The notes beneath the pieces are model-generated. The model had not been told where the DNA came from and searched no databases. It worked only from the letters and a program-made list of their open reading frames with translations. Source: an uncultured Chitinophagaceae bacterium (lineage in GTDB: Bacteria > Bacteroidota > Bacteroidia > Chitinophagales > Chitinophagaceae). From it: DNA of 64,000 nucleotides. Location of the stretch: positions 1-64,000 of the forward strand of contig CALCII010000013.1 of NCBI GenBank assembly GCA_937907395.1. The letters run 5' to 3'. This document shows positions 24,003 to 37,757 of the stretch, piece after piece (position 1 is the stretch's first letter; each line of letters opens with the position of its first letter). A program made the position numbers and the translations under genes.

Positions 24003-26060
24003 ATGATTTCCTTTTTAGCTAAGCCATCCTCATTTGTCAGAGTGTTCCGTTATCTATTTATACCGGTATTCGTTTTTATTTTAACCAGTAGCACTAACGG
24101 CCAGGGATGCACGAATCTTGGACAAACTCCCTCCACGGCATTCCCTGTTTGTGGCACCGGTGTTTTTTCGCAGGGAAATGTACCGTCTTGCCGTAACAGC
24201 CAGCTGGTTGTTCCGGGGTGCGGAAGTGAGAATACCTATGAAGATGCAAACCCCTTCTGGTATAAATTCACCTGCTTCAGTTCCGGTACATTAGGGTTGC
24301 TGATAGACCCAATAAGTGCTAATGATGATTATGACTGGCAGGTATGGGATATAACAGGAATTAACCCCAACTCTGTTTTTAATAATGGGTCTAAGGTAGT
24401 GGTGGCTAACTGGTCTGGCTTAAAGGGACAAACAGGAACCAGTTCTGGCGCAAGAAACCTGATTGAATGCGGATCTTTCAATAATAATAATCCGCCTAAG
24501 TTCAGCAGGATGCCTACGATCACTGCAGGGCATACTTATATTATGATGGTGAGTAATTTTTCAAATTCACAGCAAGGCTATAAACTTTCTTTTGGCGGAG
24601 GAACGGCTGTGATCACTGATCCCAAAGAACCATTAATGGCGAGTGTAACGGTAAACTGTGGAGCTGATGAATTGCGTTTGAAGCTGAACAAGAAAATGAA
24701 GTGTAATACGATCGCTGCTAATGGTTCCGATATTGCTCCTTTTCCAGGAGGAATTACAGCAACGAGTGTTAGAACAATTGGTTGCTCGGGTGGTTTTGAA
24801 AGCGATTCATTGATTATTACTTTGTCGGCCCCCTTGCCTCCGGGCAATTATGCCTTGCATTTGCAAAATGGTTCCGATGGTAATACAATTCTTGATTTGT
24901 GCGACAGGGCTATCCCAACAACGAATCAGTTAAGTTTTGAAGTGAAAGTACTTCAGCCAACTCCCTTTGATAGTATTGTTCCGGTAAGCTGCGCTCCGGC
25001 AGAAGTGAGTTTTCGGTTTGCCCGTCCCATCCGTTGCAGTTCTGTAGATCCATCCGGATCCGATTTCTCTGTTTCAGGAACCTACCCCGTAACAATATCC
25101 AGAGTAAGGGGAGAGTGTAATGCCGATGGATTAACCAACACTGTTATTGTAACGTTTAATCAATTGTTGCAGCAAAAGGGAACCTTTACGGTGTCGCTTA
25201 AACGAGGAATTGACGGAAATACACTCATCGATGAATGTAACCAGGAAACCCCTGTGGGCCAGATTACGTTCTCTGTAAAAGATACAGTTTCGGCAGCTTT
25301 TAATTATTCTATCCGGTATGGATGTTTGGCAGATACTGTCACCTATATGCATCCCGGTGGAAATGAGATCAACAGCTGGATCTGGTCTTTCGATAAAACA
25401 GGTATCCGTTCCGGAGCCAATCAGCAAGTGATCTATGATAGTTTTGGTGATAAAGTCACCAGCCTGGTTGTAACAAACGGTTTCTGTAGTGACACTTCCG
25501 TTCAAACTATTCACTTGAATAATTTTCTGAAAGCAGATTTCACAGTGGACCCTTATTCCTGTCCGGGCGAACCAACCGTGTTCACTGGCACACCAGTAAG
25601 TGAGCGGCCCGTAACACATTTCTGGACATTGGGAGATGGAACATCATCTGCAGATACCGTCCCCCGGCCACATATCTACCCATCGGGATTTTATGCAACA
25701 ACCTATACCATCCGTTATACAATCACCAATGACCTTGGGTGCACCAGCACTGCCCAAAAGAATACAATTGTATTGATGACCTGCCGTATTGATGTGCCTA
25801 CCGCATTCACGCCTAATGGCGACCAGCTTAACGATACATTTGGCCCTTTAAATGCACCTAAGGCAGAGCAACTGGTGTTCAGGGTTTTTAACCGTTGGGG
25901 CAATTTGCTTTTTGAAACGAATAACTGGCTCAGAAAATGGGACGGAATGTATAAGTCGGCTCCACAGCCCGCCGGTACTTATGTCTGGTATATGAGTTAT
26001 ATCGATAAAGACAGCAAAAAGCCTATTTTGAGGAAGGGAACTTTTGAGCTGATCCGGTAA
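24003..26060 (+). CDS. type IX secreted surface protein with gliding-type C-terminal domain
   Basis: 685 residues. Signal peptide (YLFIPVFVFILTSSTNGQG), a domain rich in paired Cys and Gly (CGTGVFSQGNVPSCRNSQ; FWYKFTCFSSG), two related Ig-like modules (each with DGNTLIDECNQ/DGNTILDLCDR), a PKD-like domain (VTHFWTLGDGTSS) and a C-terminal type-B sorting domain: RIDVPTAFTPNGDQLNDTF, FRVFNRWGNLLFET, PAGTYVWYMSY. It would be exported by the type IX system and may act in adhesion. It lies between rplL and rpoB with its own terminator upstream, an unusual position. Confidence 0.85.
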   Translation: MISFLAKPSSFVRVFRYLFIPVFVFILTSSTNGQGCTNLGQTPSTAFPVCGTGVFSQGNVPSCRNSQLVVPGCGSENTYEDANPFWYKFTCFSSGTLGLLIDPISANDDYDWQVWDITGINPNSVFNNGSKVVVANWSGLKGQTGTSSGARNLIECGSFNNNNPPKFSRMPTITAGHTYIMMVSNFSNSQQGYKLSFGGGTAVITDPKEPLMASVTVNCGADELRLKLNKKMKCNTIAANGSDIAPFPGGITATSVRTIGCSGGFESDSLIITLSAPLPPGNYALHLQNGSDGNTILDLCDRAIPTTNQLSFEVKVLQPTPFDSIVPVSCAPAEVSFRFARPIRCSSVDPSGSDFSVSGTYPVTISRVRGECNADGLTNTVIVTFNQLLQQKGTFTVSLKRGIDGNTLIDECNQETPVGQITFSVKDTVSAAFNYSIRYGCLADTVTYMHPGGNEINSWIWSFDKTGIRSGANQQVIYDSFGDKVTSLVVTNGFCSDTSVQTIHLNNFLKADFTVDPYSCPGEPTVFTGTPVSERPVTHFWTLGDGTSSADTVPRPHIYPSGFYATTYTIRYTITNDLGCTSTAQKNTIVLMTCRIDVPTAFTPNGDQLNDTFGPLNAPKAEQLVFRVFNRWGNLLFETNNWLRKWDGMYKSAPQPAGTYVWYMSYIDKDSKKPILRKGTFELIR

Positions 26061-26103
26061 TGCTACTTCTGGAAAAAATAGGGAAAAGCGCCTCAATCAA
26101 TTT

Positions 26104-26134
26104 TTGTTCCATTTGTTGATAATCATTAACTTTG
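26104..26134 (+). promoter_or_regulatory. rpoBC promoter
   Basis: TTG (26104-26106), 20 nt, TAACTTTG (26127-26134). Full consensus, giving a leader of ~130 nt before rpoB. Confidence 0.72.
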
Positions 26135-26267
26135 CCCTCCCTAAATTTAGGCTGAATAGTTGTTGGCGCCCATAATCAGTCATAAATAACTGAAAATCAA
26201 TGTACTTGTCCCTCCAAGAGACAAGCGGCTATTCTTGTGCACAAACTTAAAAACCGGTTAGAAACGT
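26135..26267 (+). other. rpoB 5' leader
   Basis: Non-coding leader with a hairpin (CTTGTC 26205-26210 pairing GACAAG 26220-26225) but no T-run after it. It could serve feedback control of rpoBC, which here has been uncoupled from rplJL. Confidence 0.4.
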
Positions 26268-30080
<3,813 letters not shown>

Positions 30081-30088
30081 ATGAAGAC

Positions 30089-30149
30089 AAAAGTCAAAAG
30101 TTAAAAGTCAAAACAGCTTTTAACTTTTGCCTTTTGATTTTTGACTTTA
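30089..30149. repeat. inverted repeat between rpoB and rpoC
   Basis: Left arm AAAGTCAAAAGTTAAAAG..., right arm ...CTTTTGATTTTTGACTTT, around AACAGC. An AT-rich palindrome built of GTCAAAA units. It would form a long hairpin in the rpoBC mRNA; it lacks the GC stem and clean T-run of a terminator. Confidence 0.6.
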
Positions 30150-30194
30150 TTCAATCGGAAACAAAAAATAAAAACTACAAACAGTTAACTCAAT

Positions 30195-33100
30195 ATGGCA
30201 TTCAAAAAAGACAATCGTCAAAGGCCAACATTTTCAAAAATCACTATTGGTCTTGCATCTCCCGATAGCATTCTGGAGCGCAGCTTTGGTGAAGTATTGA
30301 AGCCCGAAACCATCAACTACCGTACTTACAAACCGGAACGTGATGGTTTATTCTGTGAACGCATTTTTGGACCTGTTAAGGATTATGAATGTGCTTGCGG
30401 AAAGTATAAGCGTATCCGTTACAAAGGAATTGTGTGCGACCGTTGCGGTGTGGAAGTAACAGAGAAGAAAGTACGTCGTGAGCGTATGGGCCACATTAAA
30501 TTAGTGGTGCCTGTGGTTCATATCTGGTACTTCAAATCATTGCCCAACAAAATTGGTTACTTGTTAGGCGTGAGCTCTAAAAAGCTTGAAACGATTGTTT
30601 ACTATGAACGCTATGTGGTGATTCAACCGGGCGTGAAAGAAAATCTGAAAGTAGGCGATCTGCTTACTGAAGAAGAATACCTGGATTTACTGGATACCTT
30701 ACCCAAGGACAACCAGTATCTGCCCGATGAAGATCCTCAGAAATTTGTAGCCAAAATGGGTGCTGAAGCAGTACATGACTTGCTTGCCCGTATTGATCTC
30801 GATCAACTGAGCTACGACTTGCGTAATGCAGCTGCAACCGAAACTTCACAACAACGTAAAGCCGATGCATTGAAGCGTTTGAGTGTTGTGGAAGCATTCC
30901 GTGAAGCCAACTTAAGAGTAACAAACCGTCCTGAATGGATGGTAATGCAATATATCCCTGTTATTCCACCGGAACTTCGTCCGCTCGTTCCCCTGGATGG
31001 TGGCCGCTTTGCTTCATCTGATCTCAACGATCTTTATCGTCGTGTGATCATCCGTAACAACCGTTTGAAGCGTTTGCTGGAGATTAAAGCTCCTGAAGTA
31101 ATCCTTCGTAACGAAAAACGTATGTTACAGGAAGCCATCGATTCTCTGTTTGATAACAGCCGTAAATCCAATGCTGTAAAAGCAGAAGGTGGACGTGCAT
31201 TGAAATCACTCAGTGATGTACTGAAAGGTAAACAAGGTCGTTTCCGTCAGAACCTGTTAGGTAAACGTGTTGATTATTCCGGTCGTTCTGTAATCGTGGT
31301 AGGTCCTGAATTGAAACTCCACGAATGCGGACTTCCCAAAGACATGGCAGCTGAATTATTCAAGCCATTTATCATTCGTAAACTGATCGAAAGAGGTATC
31401 GTAAAAACAGTGAAATCTGCCCGTAAACTGGTAGATAAAAAAGAAGCTGTTGTTTGGGATATCCTTGAAAATATTCTGAAAGGTCATCCTGTGATGTTAA
31501 ACCGTGCCCCGACACTGCACCGTTTATCTATCCAGGCTTTCCAACCTAAACTGATAGAAGGAAAAGCGATTCAGCTTCACCCGTTAGTAACATCTGCGTT
31601 TAACGCCGACTTTGACGGTGACCAGATGGCGGTTCACGTTCCGTTGAGCAATGCTGCGATTCTGGAAGCACAGTTGTTAATGCTGGCATCACACAACATC
31701 CTTAACCCTCAGAATGGTACACCCATTACCCTTCCTTCTCAGGACATGGTACTCGGTCTCTATTACATTTCTAAAGGGAAGAAAACAACAGCTACTGAAA
31801 CTGTGAAAGGTGAGGGTAAAGCCTTCTACTCAACAGATGAAGTAATCATTGCTTACAACGAAGGCCAGGTTGATTTGCATGCTCACATCAGAGTGAAAAC
31901 CAATGTGCGTGAAAACGGAAAACTGGTATTCAAGTTGTTTGAAACAACAGTGGGCCGTGTGATCTTCAACCAGTTTGTTCCTAAGGAAGTTGGTTTTGTA
32001 AACGCAATTTTAACTAAGAAGAACCTTCGTGAAATCATTGGTGAAATCATTGAAATCACTGATGTACCTAAAACAGCGAAGTTCCTTGATGATATCAAAC
32101 AACTTGGTTTCCGTATGGCCTTCCAGGGTGGTTTGTCGTTCAACATTAACGATCTGATCATTCCGGAAGTGAAACAGGAGCTGGTTGACTCTGCTCAAGG
32201 TGAAGTGAATGAAGTGTGGGACAACTATAATATGGGTCTCATCACTAACAACGAACGTTACAACCAGATCATTGATATCTGGAGCCGTGTCGATACACGT
32301 GTAACAGAAACGCTCATCCGTGAAATGGCAAGCGATAAACAAGGGTTCAACTCTGTGTACATGATGCTTGATTCAGGTGCCCGTGGTAGTAAACAGCAGG
32401 TAAAACAGCTGGCAGGTTTGAGGGGATTGATGGCGAAACCAAGAAAATCAGGATCTACCGGAAGCGAGATCATTGAAAACCCTGTATTGTCAAACTTTAA
32501 AGATGGATTGAGCGTATTGGATTACTTTATCTCTACGCACGGTGCCCGTAAAGGTCTTGCCGATACTGCCTTGAAAACAGCCGATGCCGGTTACTTAACC
32601 CGTCGTTTGGTTGACGTTGCACAGGATGTGGTAATTAATGATGAAGATTGTGGCACACTTCGTGGTATTGCAACCAGCGCATTAAAAGATAATGAAGATA
32701 TTATTGAACCATTAAGCGATCGTATTGAAGGACGCACATCATTACATGATGTATACGATCTTCAATCAGATGAACTGCTTGTTGCAGCCGGACAGGAAAT
32801 TACTGCTTCTATTGCAAAACGCATTGAAGAAGCCGGAATTGAAACTGTTGAAATCCGTTCAGTACTTACCTGCGAAAGCAAGCGTGGTGTGTGTGTGAAA
32901 TGTTATGGTAAAAACCTTGCAACCGGCAATACTGCACAGAAAGGCGATGCCGTTGGTATCATTGCTGCGCAGTCAATTGGTGAGCCGGGTACACAGCTTA
33001 CACTTCGTACCTTCCACGTGGGTGGTGTTGCCGGTTCTGCATCAGTAGAATCTACATTAGGTGCAAAATTCGATGGTACGATCCAGTTTGATGGATTGCG

Positions 33101-34481
33101 TACTGTAACTATGGTGAATAACGAAGGAAATAAAGTTCAGGTAGTTATAGGCCGTACAGGTGAAGTACGTATCATGGATGTGAAGAACGACAGGCTGCTC
33201 ATTACAAATAACATTCCTTATGGTGCTACACTGAATGTGAAAGAAGGACAGCAAATCAAGAAAGGGGATGTGATCTGTTCATGGGATCCGTTTAACAATG
33301 TGGTTGTTGCTGAGATTGCCGGTAAAATCCGTTTCGAAAATATCATTGAAGGTATCACCTTCCGTGAAGAAGCAGATGAACAAACTGGTCACCGTGAGAA
33401 AGTGGTTATTGAAACCAAAGACAAAACAAAGATTCCTGCATTACTGGTAGAAGGTGGCAAGGATACAAAAACATACAACCTGCCGGTTGGTTCTCACCTG
33501 GTAATTGAAGAAGGTGAAGAAGTAGTTGCCGGCCAGGTGTTGGTGAAAATCCCACGTGTATTGGGTAAGCTCCGTGATATCACGGGTGGTCTTCCTCGTG
33601 TAACGGAATTGTTTGAAGCACGTAATCCGGGTAACCCTGCTATCGTTTCTGAAATTGATGGTGTGGTTAGCTTTGGTGCGATCAAGCGTGGTAACAGAGA
33701 AATCATTGTAACAAGTAAAGACGAAGTTGTTAAGAAATACCTCGTTCCTCTTACACGCCAGATCCTTGCACAGGAAGGCGACTTTGTAAAAGCAGGTGCT
33801 GCATTAAGTGATGGACAAATTGCCCCCGGCGATATCCTCACCATCAAAGGACCTTTTGCTGTACAGGAATACGTGGTGAACGAAATTCAGGAAGTATACC
33901 GTTTACAAGGTGTGCGTATCAATGATAAACACATTGAAGTGATTGTGCGCCAGATGATGAAGAAAGTGGAAATCATTGATGCAGGTGATACGAAGTTCCT
34001 TGAAGAAGACCTGGTGGATCGTTTCGAATTCATTGATGAGAACGACCGCATCTTCGATAAGAAAGTAGTTACTGAGCCCGGCGATAGCACTAAGTTCCGT
34101 CCCGGCCAGATCATTACACTCCGTGACCTTCGTGAAGAAAACAGCCAGTTACGTCGTGCCGATAAAAAGCTGATCGAAGTAAGGGATGCACATCCTGCAA
34201 CAGCTCAGCCGGTGTTACTGGGTATCACCAAAGCATCACTGGGTGTACAAAGCTGGATTTCTGCCGCTTCGTTCCAGGAAACAACCAAAGTGTTGAGTAC
34301 TGCAGCGATCGAAGGAAAAACAGACTATCTGCTCGGTTTGAAAGAAAACGTAATTACAGGCCATGCAATTCCTGCAGGTTCCGGTATGCGTGATTTTGAG
34401 AACATGATTGTAGGTAGTAAAGAAGAGTACGAACTGTTGCTTACTACTAAAGAAGCAATGAGTTTTGATGATGAAGAGTAA
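30195..34481 (+). CDS. rpoC: RNA polymerase subunit beta'
   Basis: 1428 residues. Zinc-binding CACGKYKRIRYKGIVCDRCG at the N-terminus, the catalytic NADFDGDQMAVH with three metal-binding Asp (nt ~31600-31630), bridge helix/trigger-loop region (GEPGTQLTLRTFHVGG) and a second Cys cluster (CESKRGVCVKCYG). Ends 19 nt before a terminator. Confidence 0.98.
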   Translation: MAFKKDNRQRPTFSKITIGLASPDSILERSFGEVLKPETINYRTYKPERDGLFCERIFGPVKDYECACGKYKRIRYKGIVCDRCGVEVTEKKVRRERMGHIKLVVPVVHIWYFKSLPNKIGYLLGVSSKKLETIVYYERYVVIQPGVKENLKVGDLLTEEEYLDLLDTLPKDNQYLPDEDPQKFVAKMGAEAVHDLLARIDLDQLSYDLRNAAATETSQQRKADALKRLSVVEAFREANLRVTNRPEWMVMQYIPVIPPELRPLVPLDGGRFASSDLNDLYRRVIIRNNRLKRLLEIKAPEVILRNEKRMLQEAIDSLFDNSRKSNAVKAEGGRALKSLSDVLKGKQGRFRQNLLGKRVDYSGRSVIVVGPELKLHECGLPKDMAAELFKPFIIRKLIERGIVKTVKSARKLVDKKEAVVWDILENILKGHPVMLNRAPTLHRLSIQAFQPKLIEGKAIQLHPLVTSAFNADFDGDQMAVHVPLSNAAILEAQLLMLASHNILNPQNGTPITLPSQDMVLGLYYISKGKKTTATETVKGEGKAFYSTDEVIIAYNEGQVDLHAHIRVKTNVRENGKLVFKLFETTVGRVIFNQFVPKEVGFVNAILTKKNLREIIGEIIEITDVPKTAKFLDDIKQLGFRMAFQGGLSFNINDLIIPEVKQELVDSAQGEVNEVWDNYNMGLITNNERYNQIIDIWSRVDTRVTETLIREMASDKQGFNSVYMMLDSGARGSKQQVKQLAGLRGLMAKPRKSGSTGSEIIENPVLSNFKDGLSVLDYFISTHGARKGLADTALKTADAGYLTRRLVDVAQDVVINDEDCGTLRGIATSALKDNEDIIEPLSDRIEGRTSLHDVYDLQSDELLVAAGQEITASIAKRIEEAGIETVEIRSVLTCESKRGVCVKCYGKNLATGNTAQKGDAVGIIAAQSIGEPGTQLTLRTFHVGGVAGSASVESTLGAKFDGTIQFDGLRTVTMVNNEGNKVQVVIGRTGEVRIMDVKNDRLLITNNIPYGATLNVKEGQQIKKGDVICSWDPFNNVVVAEIAGKIRFENIIEGITFREEADEQTGHREKVVIETKDKTKIPALLVEGGKDTKTYNLPVGSHLVIEEGEEVVAGQVLVKIPRVLGKLRDITGGLPRVTELFEARNPGNPAIVSEIDGVVSFGAIKRGNREIIVTSKDEVVKKYLVPLTRQILAQEGDFVKAGAALSDGQIAPGDILTIKGPFAVQEYVVNEIQEVYRLQGVRINDKHIEVIVRQMMKKVEIIDAGDTKFLEEDLVDRFEFIDENDRIFDKKVVTEPGDSTKFRPGQIITLRDLREENSQLRRADKKLIEVRDAHPATAQPVLLGITKASLGVQSWISAASFQETTKVLSTAAIEGKTDYLLGLKENVITGHAIPAGSGMRDFENMIVGSKEEYELLLTTKEAMSFDDEE

Positions 34482-34499
34482 TTTTCTCACATAACTGAA

Positions 34500-34529
34500 A
34501 GGGGTGCTATCATTGCACCCCTTTTTTTA
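34500..34529 (+). terminator. terminator after rpoC
   Basis: AGGGGTGC TATCATT GCACCCCT followed by T8. It also overlaps the upstream extension of the OmpH-like frame, which argues for the later start of that gene. Confidence 0.9.
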
Positions 34530-34596
34530 TGTTAAGGCATTCCTAAAATTAAAAGCAATTTTTTTACCATCTTCAGATTCCGTTATTTTGCCCGTT

Positions 34597-35205
34597 ATGA
34601 AAAGTGTCCAGAATATTCTTCTAGCTGTATTAGTTGCCGCTGTAGCCGGCTTGTATGTCTTGTATTTTTCAGGTAGTAAAAAAAGTAAACCGGTAAGTAG
34701 CACTACTGCTACTCCTGCAGCTGCTGCAGAGGGCAGCCAATTAAGGGTAGCTTATATTGATCTGGATACCATAAAAGAATATTACGATTACTTCAAGTTG
34801 AAGAGTGAAGAGATTGATCGTGGAAAACAAAAAATTGAAAATGAAATTCAGGCTGGGTTAAGCAAGCTTGAAAAAGACCGTGTTGATTTTTTAAAACGTG
34901 GGCAAGCAATTACTCAGATCGAAGCAGAAAATTTTCAACGTGAATACCAGGAACGTTATCAGCAATTGGGGCAACGTCAGCAGGTACTTCAGAATCAACA
35001 TCTGGAAAACCAGGCAAAAGCATTAGATGCCATTCAGCAAAAAATTAATGATTATCTCACTGAGTATAACAAGACGGCGAAGTATAGTTTCATCTTCTCA
35101 ACAGGAGAGGGTAACCTCACTTTATACTATAAAGATTCTGCCTATAATATCACAAGAGATGTGATTAAAGGTTTAAATGAAGCTTATAAGAAGGAGAAAA
35201 ATTAA
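34597..35205 (+). CDS. OmpH/Skp-like periplasmic protein
   Basis: About 202 residues from ATG 34597 (MKSVQNILLAVLVAAVAGLY). The frame is open further upstream, but that part covers the rpoC terminator. N-terminal signal or membrane anchor, a Ser/Thr/Ala linker, the family opening LRVAYIDLDTIKEYYDYFKL, then a long Gln/Glu-rich coiled coil (~residues 70-150) and a small C-terminal strand region. Skp-type proteins chaperone outer-membrane proteins through the periplasm; this one is apparently tethered. Confidence 0.8.
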   Translation: MKSVQNILLAVLVAAVAGLYVLYFSGSKKSKPVSSTTATPAAAAEGSQLRVAYIDLDTIKEYYDYFKLKSEEIDRGKQKIENEIQAGLSKLEKDRVDFLKRGQAITQIEAENFQREYQERYQQLGQRQQVLQNQHLENQAKALDAIQQKINDYLTEYNKTAKYSFIFSTGEGNLTLYYKDSAYNITRDVIKGLNEAYKKEKN

Positions 35206-35237
35206 TCTGCTCCGGTATTCTCAAACTTCTTCCAAAA

Positions 35238-35269
35238 TTGTAACGATTTCAGGTTAATGCTTATCTTTC
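35238..35269 (+). promoter_or_regulatory. possible promoter of the permease gene
   Basis: TTG (35238-35240), 21 nt, TATCTTTC (35262-35269), one mismatch to TAnnTTTG. Confidence 0.45.
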
Positions 35270-35294
35270 GTTATTAACGAAACGATTTGCATTT

Positions 35295-36704
35295 ATGTCA
35301 GATACAAAAGAATTCAAACCTTCTCTTAGTCTGCTCGATGCCACGATGGTAGTGGCAGGCTCCATGATTGGCTCCGGTATTTTTATTGTTAGTGCCGATA
35401 TCACCCGCAATGTAGGCAGCGCAGGTTGGCTTATTATTGTGTGGCTCCTTACCGGTTTTATGACCCTTACAGCTGCGGTAAGTTATGGAGAGCTGAGTGG
35501 TATGTATCCCAAAGCAGGCGGACAATACGTGTACTTAAAAGAGGCGTATAATCCATTGCTGGGATTCTTATATGGATGGAGTTTTTTTACAGTTATTCAA
35601 ACAGCCACAATTGCTGCTGTAGGTGTGGCGTTTTCAAAATTTCTTGCTTATCTCATTCCGGGAGTTAGTGAAGATCTTGTGGCCTTTGATCTTGGGTTTA
35701 TAAAAATATCGCCAGCACAACTCGTTTCTATCGGGTTGATTTTACTTCTCACTTACATCAACACCCGTGGTGTGAAAGAAGGTAAGTTTATTCAAACCAC
35801 ATTCACTGTAACCAAATTATTGAGTTTGTTTGGCTTGATCGTTTTTGGCTTGATTTTCCTGAAAGGTGATGTATGGTCGGCCAACTGGAGCGATGCATGG
35901 AATTTACAGAGTTTTGCAAAAGACGGATCCACTGCCAGCTATACTACAATAGCCGCACTGGGTGCAATAGCCGCAGCAATGGTTGGTTCTATCTTCAGCA
36001 GCGATGCCTGGAATAACGTAACCTTCATTGCAGGGGAAATCAAAAACCCAAAACGTAATATTGGGTTGAGTTTATTTCTGGGCACTTTGATTGTGACCAT
36101 CATCTATGTTTCAGCGAACGTGATGTATACAGCCGTTCTTCCGTTGCAGGAAATTGCATCAGCCGAAAAAGACCGTGTGGCAGTGGCAGCTTCACATGCC
36201 ATATTCGGGAATGCAGGTACCATAATCATTGCATTAATGATCATGATTTCAACTTTTGGTTGTAATAATGGATTGATTCTTGCAGGTGCCCGGGTTTATT
36301 ATACAATGGCAAAAGATGGATTGTTTTTTAAGCAGGCCGGTGAACTCAATCAATTTGCTGTACCACAGTGGAGCTTATGGGTTCAGTGTGTGATTGCCTG
36401 CTTGTGGAGCGTAAGCGGTAAATACGGACAGCTATTGGATATGATCTCTTTTGTGGTGGTATTATTTTACATGCTTACCATTGCGGGTATTTTTATTCTG
36501 AGGAAGAAAAGACCAGATGCAGAGCGTCCTTACAAAGCATTTGGCTATCCCTTCCTGCCCATCTTATACATCCTCATGGGAATTGCCTTTTGTATTCTGT
36601 TAATCGTATTTAAGCCAGAGTTTACCTGGCCGGGATTAATTATTGTTCTCATTGGCATTCCGGTTTATTATCTTGCAGTGGCAAATAAAAAGAAGTCAGC
36701 CTAG
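35295..36704 (+). CDS. APC-family amino acid permease
   Basis: 469 residues with about twelve hydrophobic spans. The first (LLDATMVVAGSMIGSGIFIVSADI) carries the G-S-G-I-F substrate-binding turn of the APC superfamily, and a conserved PKAGGQYVYLKEAYNP follows. It imports or exchanges amino acids; the substrate is not decidable. It ends 5 nt before the heptose kinase gene, so the two may be co-transcribed, though no functional link is obvious. Confidence 0.88.
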   Translation: MSDTKEFKPSLSLLDATMVVAGSMIGSGIFIVSADITRNVGSAGWLIIVWLLTGFMTLTAAVSYGELSGMYPKAGGQYVYLKEAYNPLLGFLYGWSFFTVIQTATIAAVGVAFSKFLAYLIPGVSEDLVAFDLGFIKISPAQLVSIGLILLLTYINTRGVKEGKFIQTTFTVTKLLSLFGLIVFGLIFLKGDVWSANWSDAWNLQSFAKDGSTASYTTIAALGAIAAAMVGSIFSSDAWNNVTFIAGEIKNPKRNIGLSLFLGTLIVTIIYVSANVMYTAVLPLQEIASAEKDRVAVAASHAIFGNAGTIIIALMIMISTFGCNNGLILAGARVYYTMAKDGLFFKQAGELNQFAVPQWSLWVQCVIACLWSVSGKYGQLLDMISFVVVLFYMLTIAGIFILRKKRPDAERPYKAFGYPFLPILYILMGIAFCILLIVFKPEFTWPGLIIVLIGIPVYYLAVANKKKSA

Positions 36705-36709
36705 AGATT

Positions 36710-37705
36710 ATGAGTGTTTTGAATTTTGATCAATTGTTTGAAGATTTGTCCCGCATCAAAGTAGGGGTGATTGGAGATGTGATGCTCGATACGTATATGT
36801 GGGGACATGTGGATCGCATTTCACCTGAAGCACCGGTGCCGGTAGTGGCACTGGATCAGAAAGAATACAGAATTGGTGGTGCGGCCAATGTGGCGTTGAA
36901 TATTGCCTCCTTAGGTGCCTCTGTTTCCATGCTGAGTGTGATTGGTGCCGATGAGGAAGGAAATCTGCTGAAGAAATTACTTGCTGAAAAAGGGATTCAA
37001 ACAGATTTCTTATTGAATAGCCCCAAGCGGATTACTACCAATAAAACAAGAATTATCAGTCGTAATCAACAAATGATGCGATTGGATAATGAAATAACCA
37101 CTGATCTTGGTTATGAAGATGAAAACAGGATGATTCTTGCCATCCAGCATTTTATTGCGCAGGAACAACCGCATGTGGTGATTTTTGAAGATTATAACAA
37201 GGGGGTACTCACAGAGCTCGTGATACAAAGAGCAATTGAGTTGTGCCGCCATCATGGCATTGTAACTACAGTTGACCCCAAGCGCAAACATTTCTTCTCT
37301 TACAAAGGGGTTGATATTTTTAAACCGAATCTCAAAGAAGTGAAAGACGGACTGAATCTATTAGTTGAATCGGTGAATGCAGAAACAATGAATGGAATTC
37401 ATGCGCAGCTGAAGGAACAATTAAATCATAGCATCTCTTTTATTACACTTTCAGAGAAAGGGGTGTTTTATAATAACGGAACAGTATCCGGGATCATTCC
37501 GTCGCACATGCGGCAAATTGCTGACGTAAGCGGAGCTGGCGATACGGTTATTGCAACTGCTTCTTTAGTTTATGCAGCAACAAAAGATGTGAAACTAATG
37601 GCAGAGATTGCGAATATATCGGGTGGTCTTGTATGCGAAGAAGTGGGAACGGCCGCAATCAATAAACAACGATTGATTGAAGAGTGTAAATTACTTCTTT
37701 CATAA
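36710..37705 (+). CDS. hldA: RfaE1/HldA-type sugar kinase (PfkB family)
   Basis: 331 residues, similar to the kinase half of E. coli HldE, which phosphorylates heptose-7-phosphate in ADP-heptose synthesis. Features: VGVIGDVMLDTYMWGHVDRISPEAP (split motif GDVMLDTY, RISPEAP), RIGGAANVALNIA, and the ATP/active-site signature DVSGAGDTVIA with the catalytic Asp. No nucleotidyltransferase domain is attached. Followed after ~50 nt by ispD. Confidence 0.85.
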   Translation: MSVLNFDQLFEDLSRIKVGVIGDVMLDTYMWGHVDRISPEAPVPVVALDQKEYRIGGAANVALNIASLGASVSMLSVIGADEEGNLLKKLLAEKGIQTDFLLNSPKRITTNKTRIISRNQQMMRLDNEITTDLGYEDENRMILAIQHFIAQEQPHVVIFEDYNKGVLTELVIQRAIELCRHHGIVTTVDPKRKHFFSYKGVDIFKPNLKEVKDGLNLLVESVNAETMNGIHAQLKEQLNHSISFITLSEKGVFYNNGTVSGIIPSHMRQIADVSGAGDTVIATASLVYAATKDVKLMAEIANISGGLVCEEVGTAAINKQRLIEECKLLLS

Positions 37706-37757
37706 AGGGAGTACAGATAATCTTTATTATTTTATCAATAAGTAAGTTGCGTTAGTT

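Noticed and set aside
30089..30149. rpoB-rpoC palindrome as a terminator
   Set aside because: AT-only stem without a clean T-run, and terminating before rpoC would be harmful; kept as a repeat.
34504..34596. Longer N-terminus for the OmpH-like protein
   Set aside because: It would be encoded by the rpoC terminator; a good signal/anchor starts at 34597.
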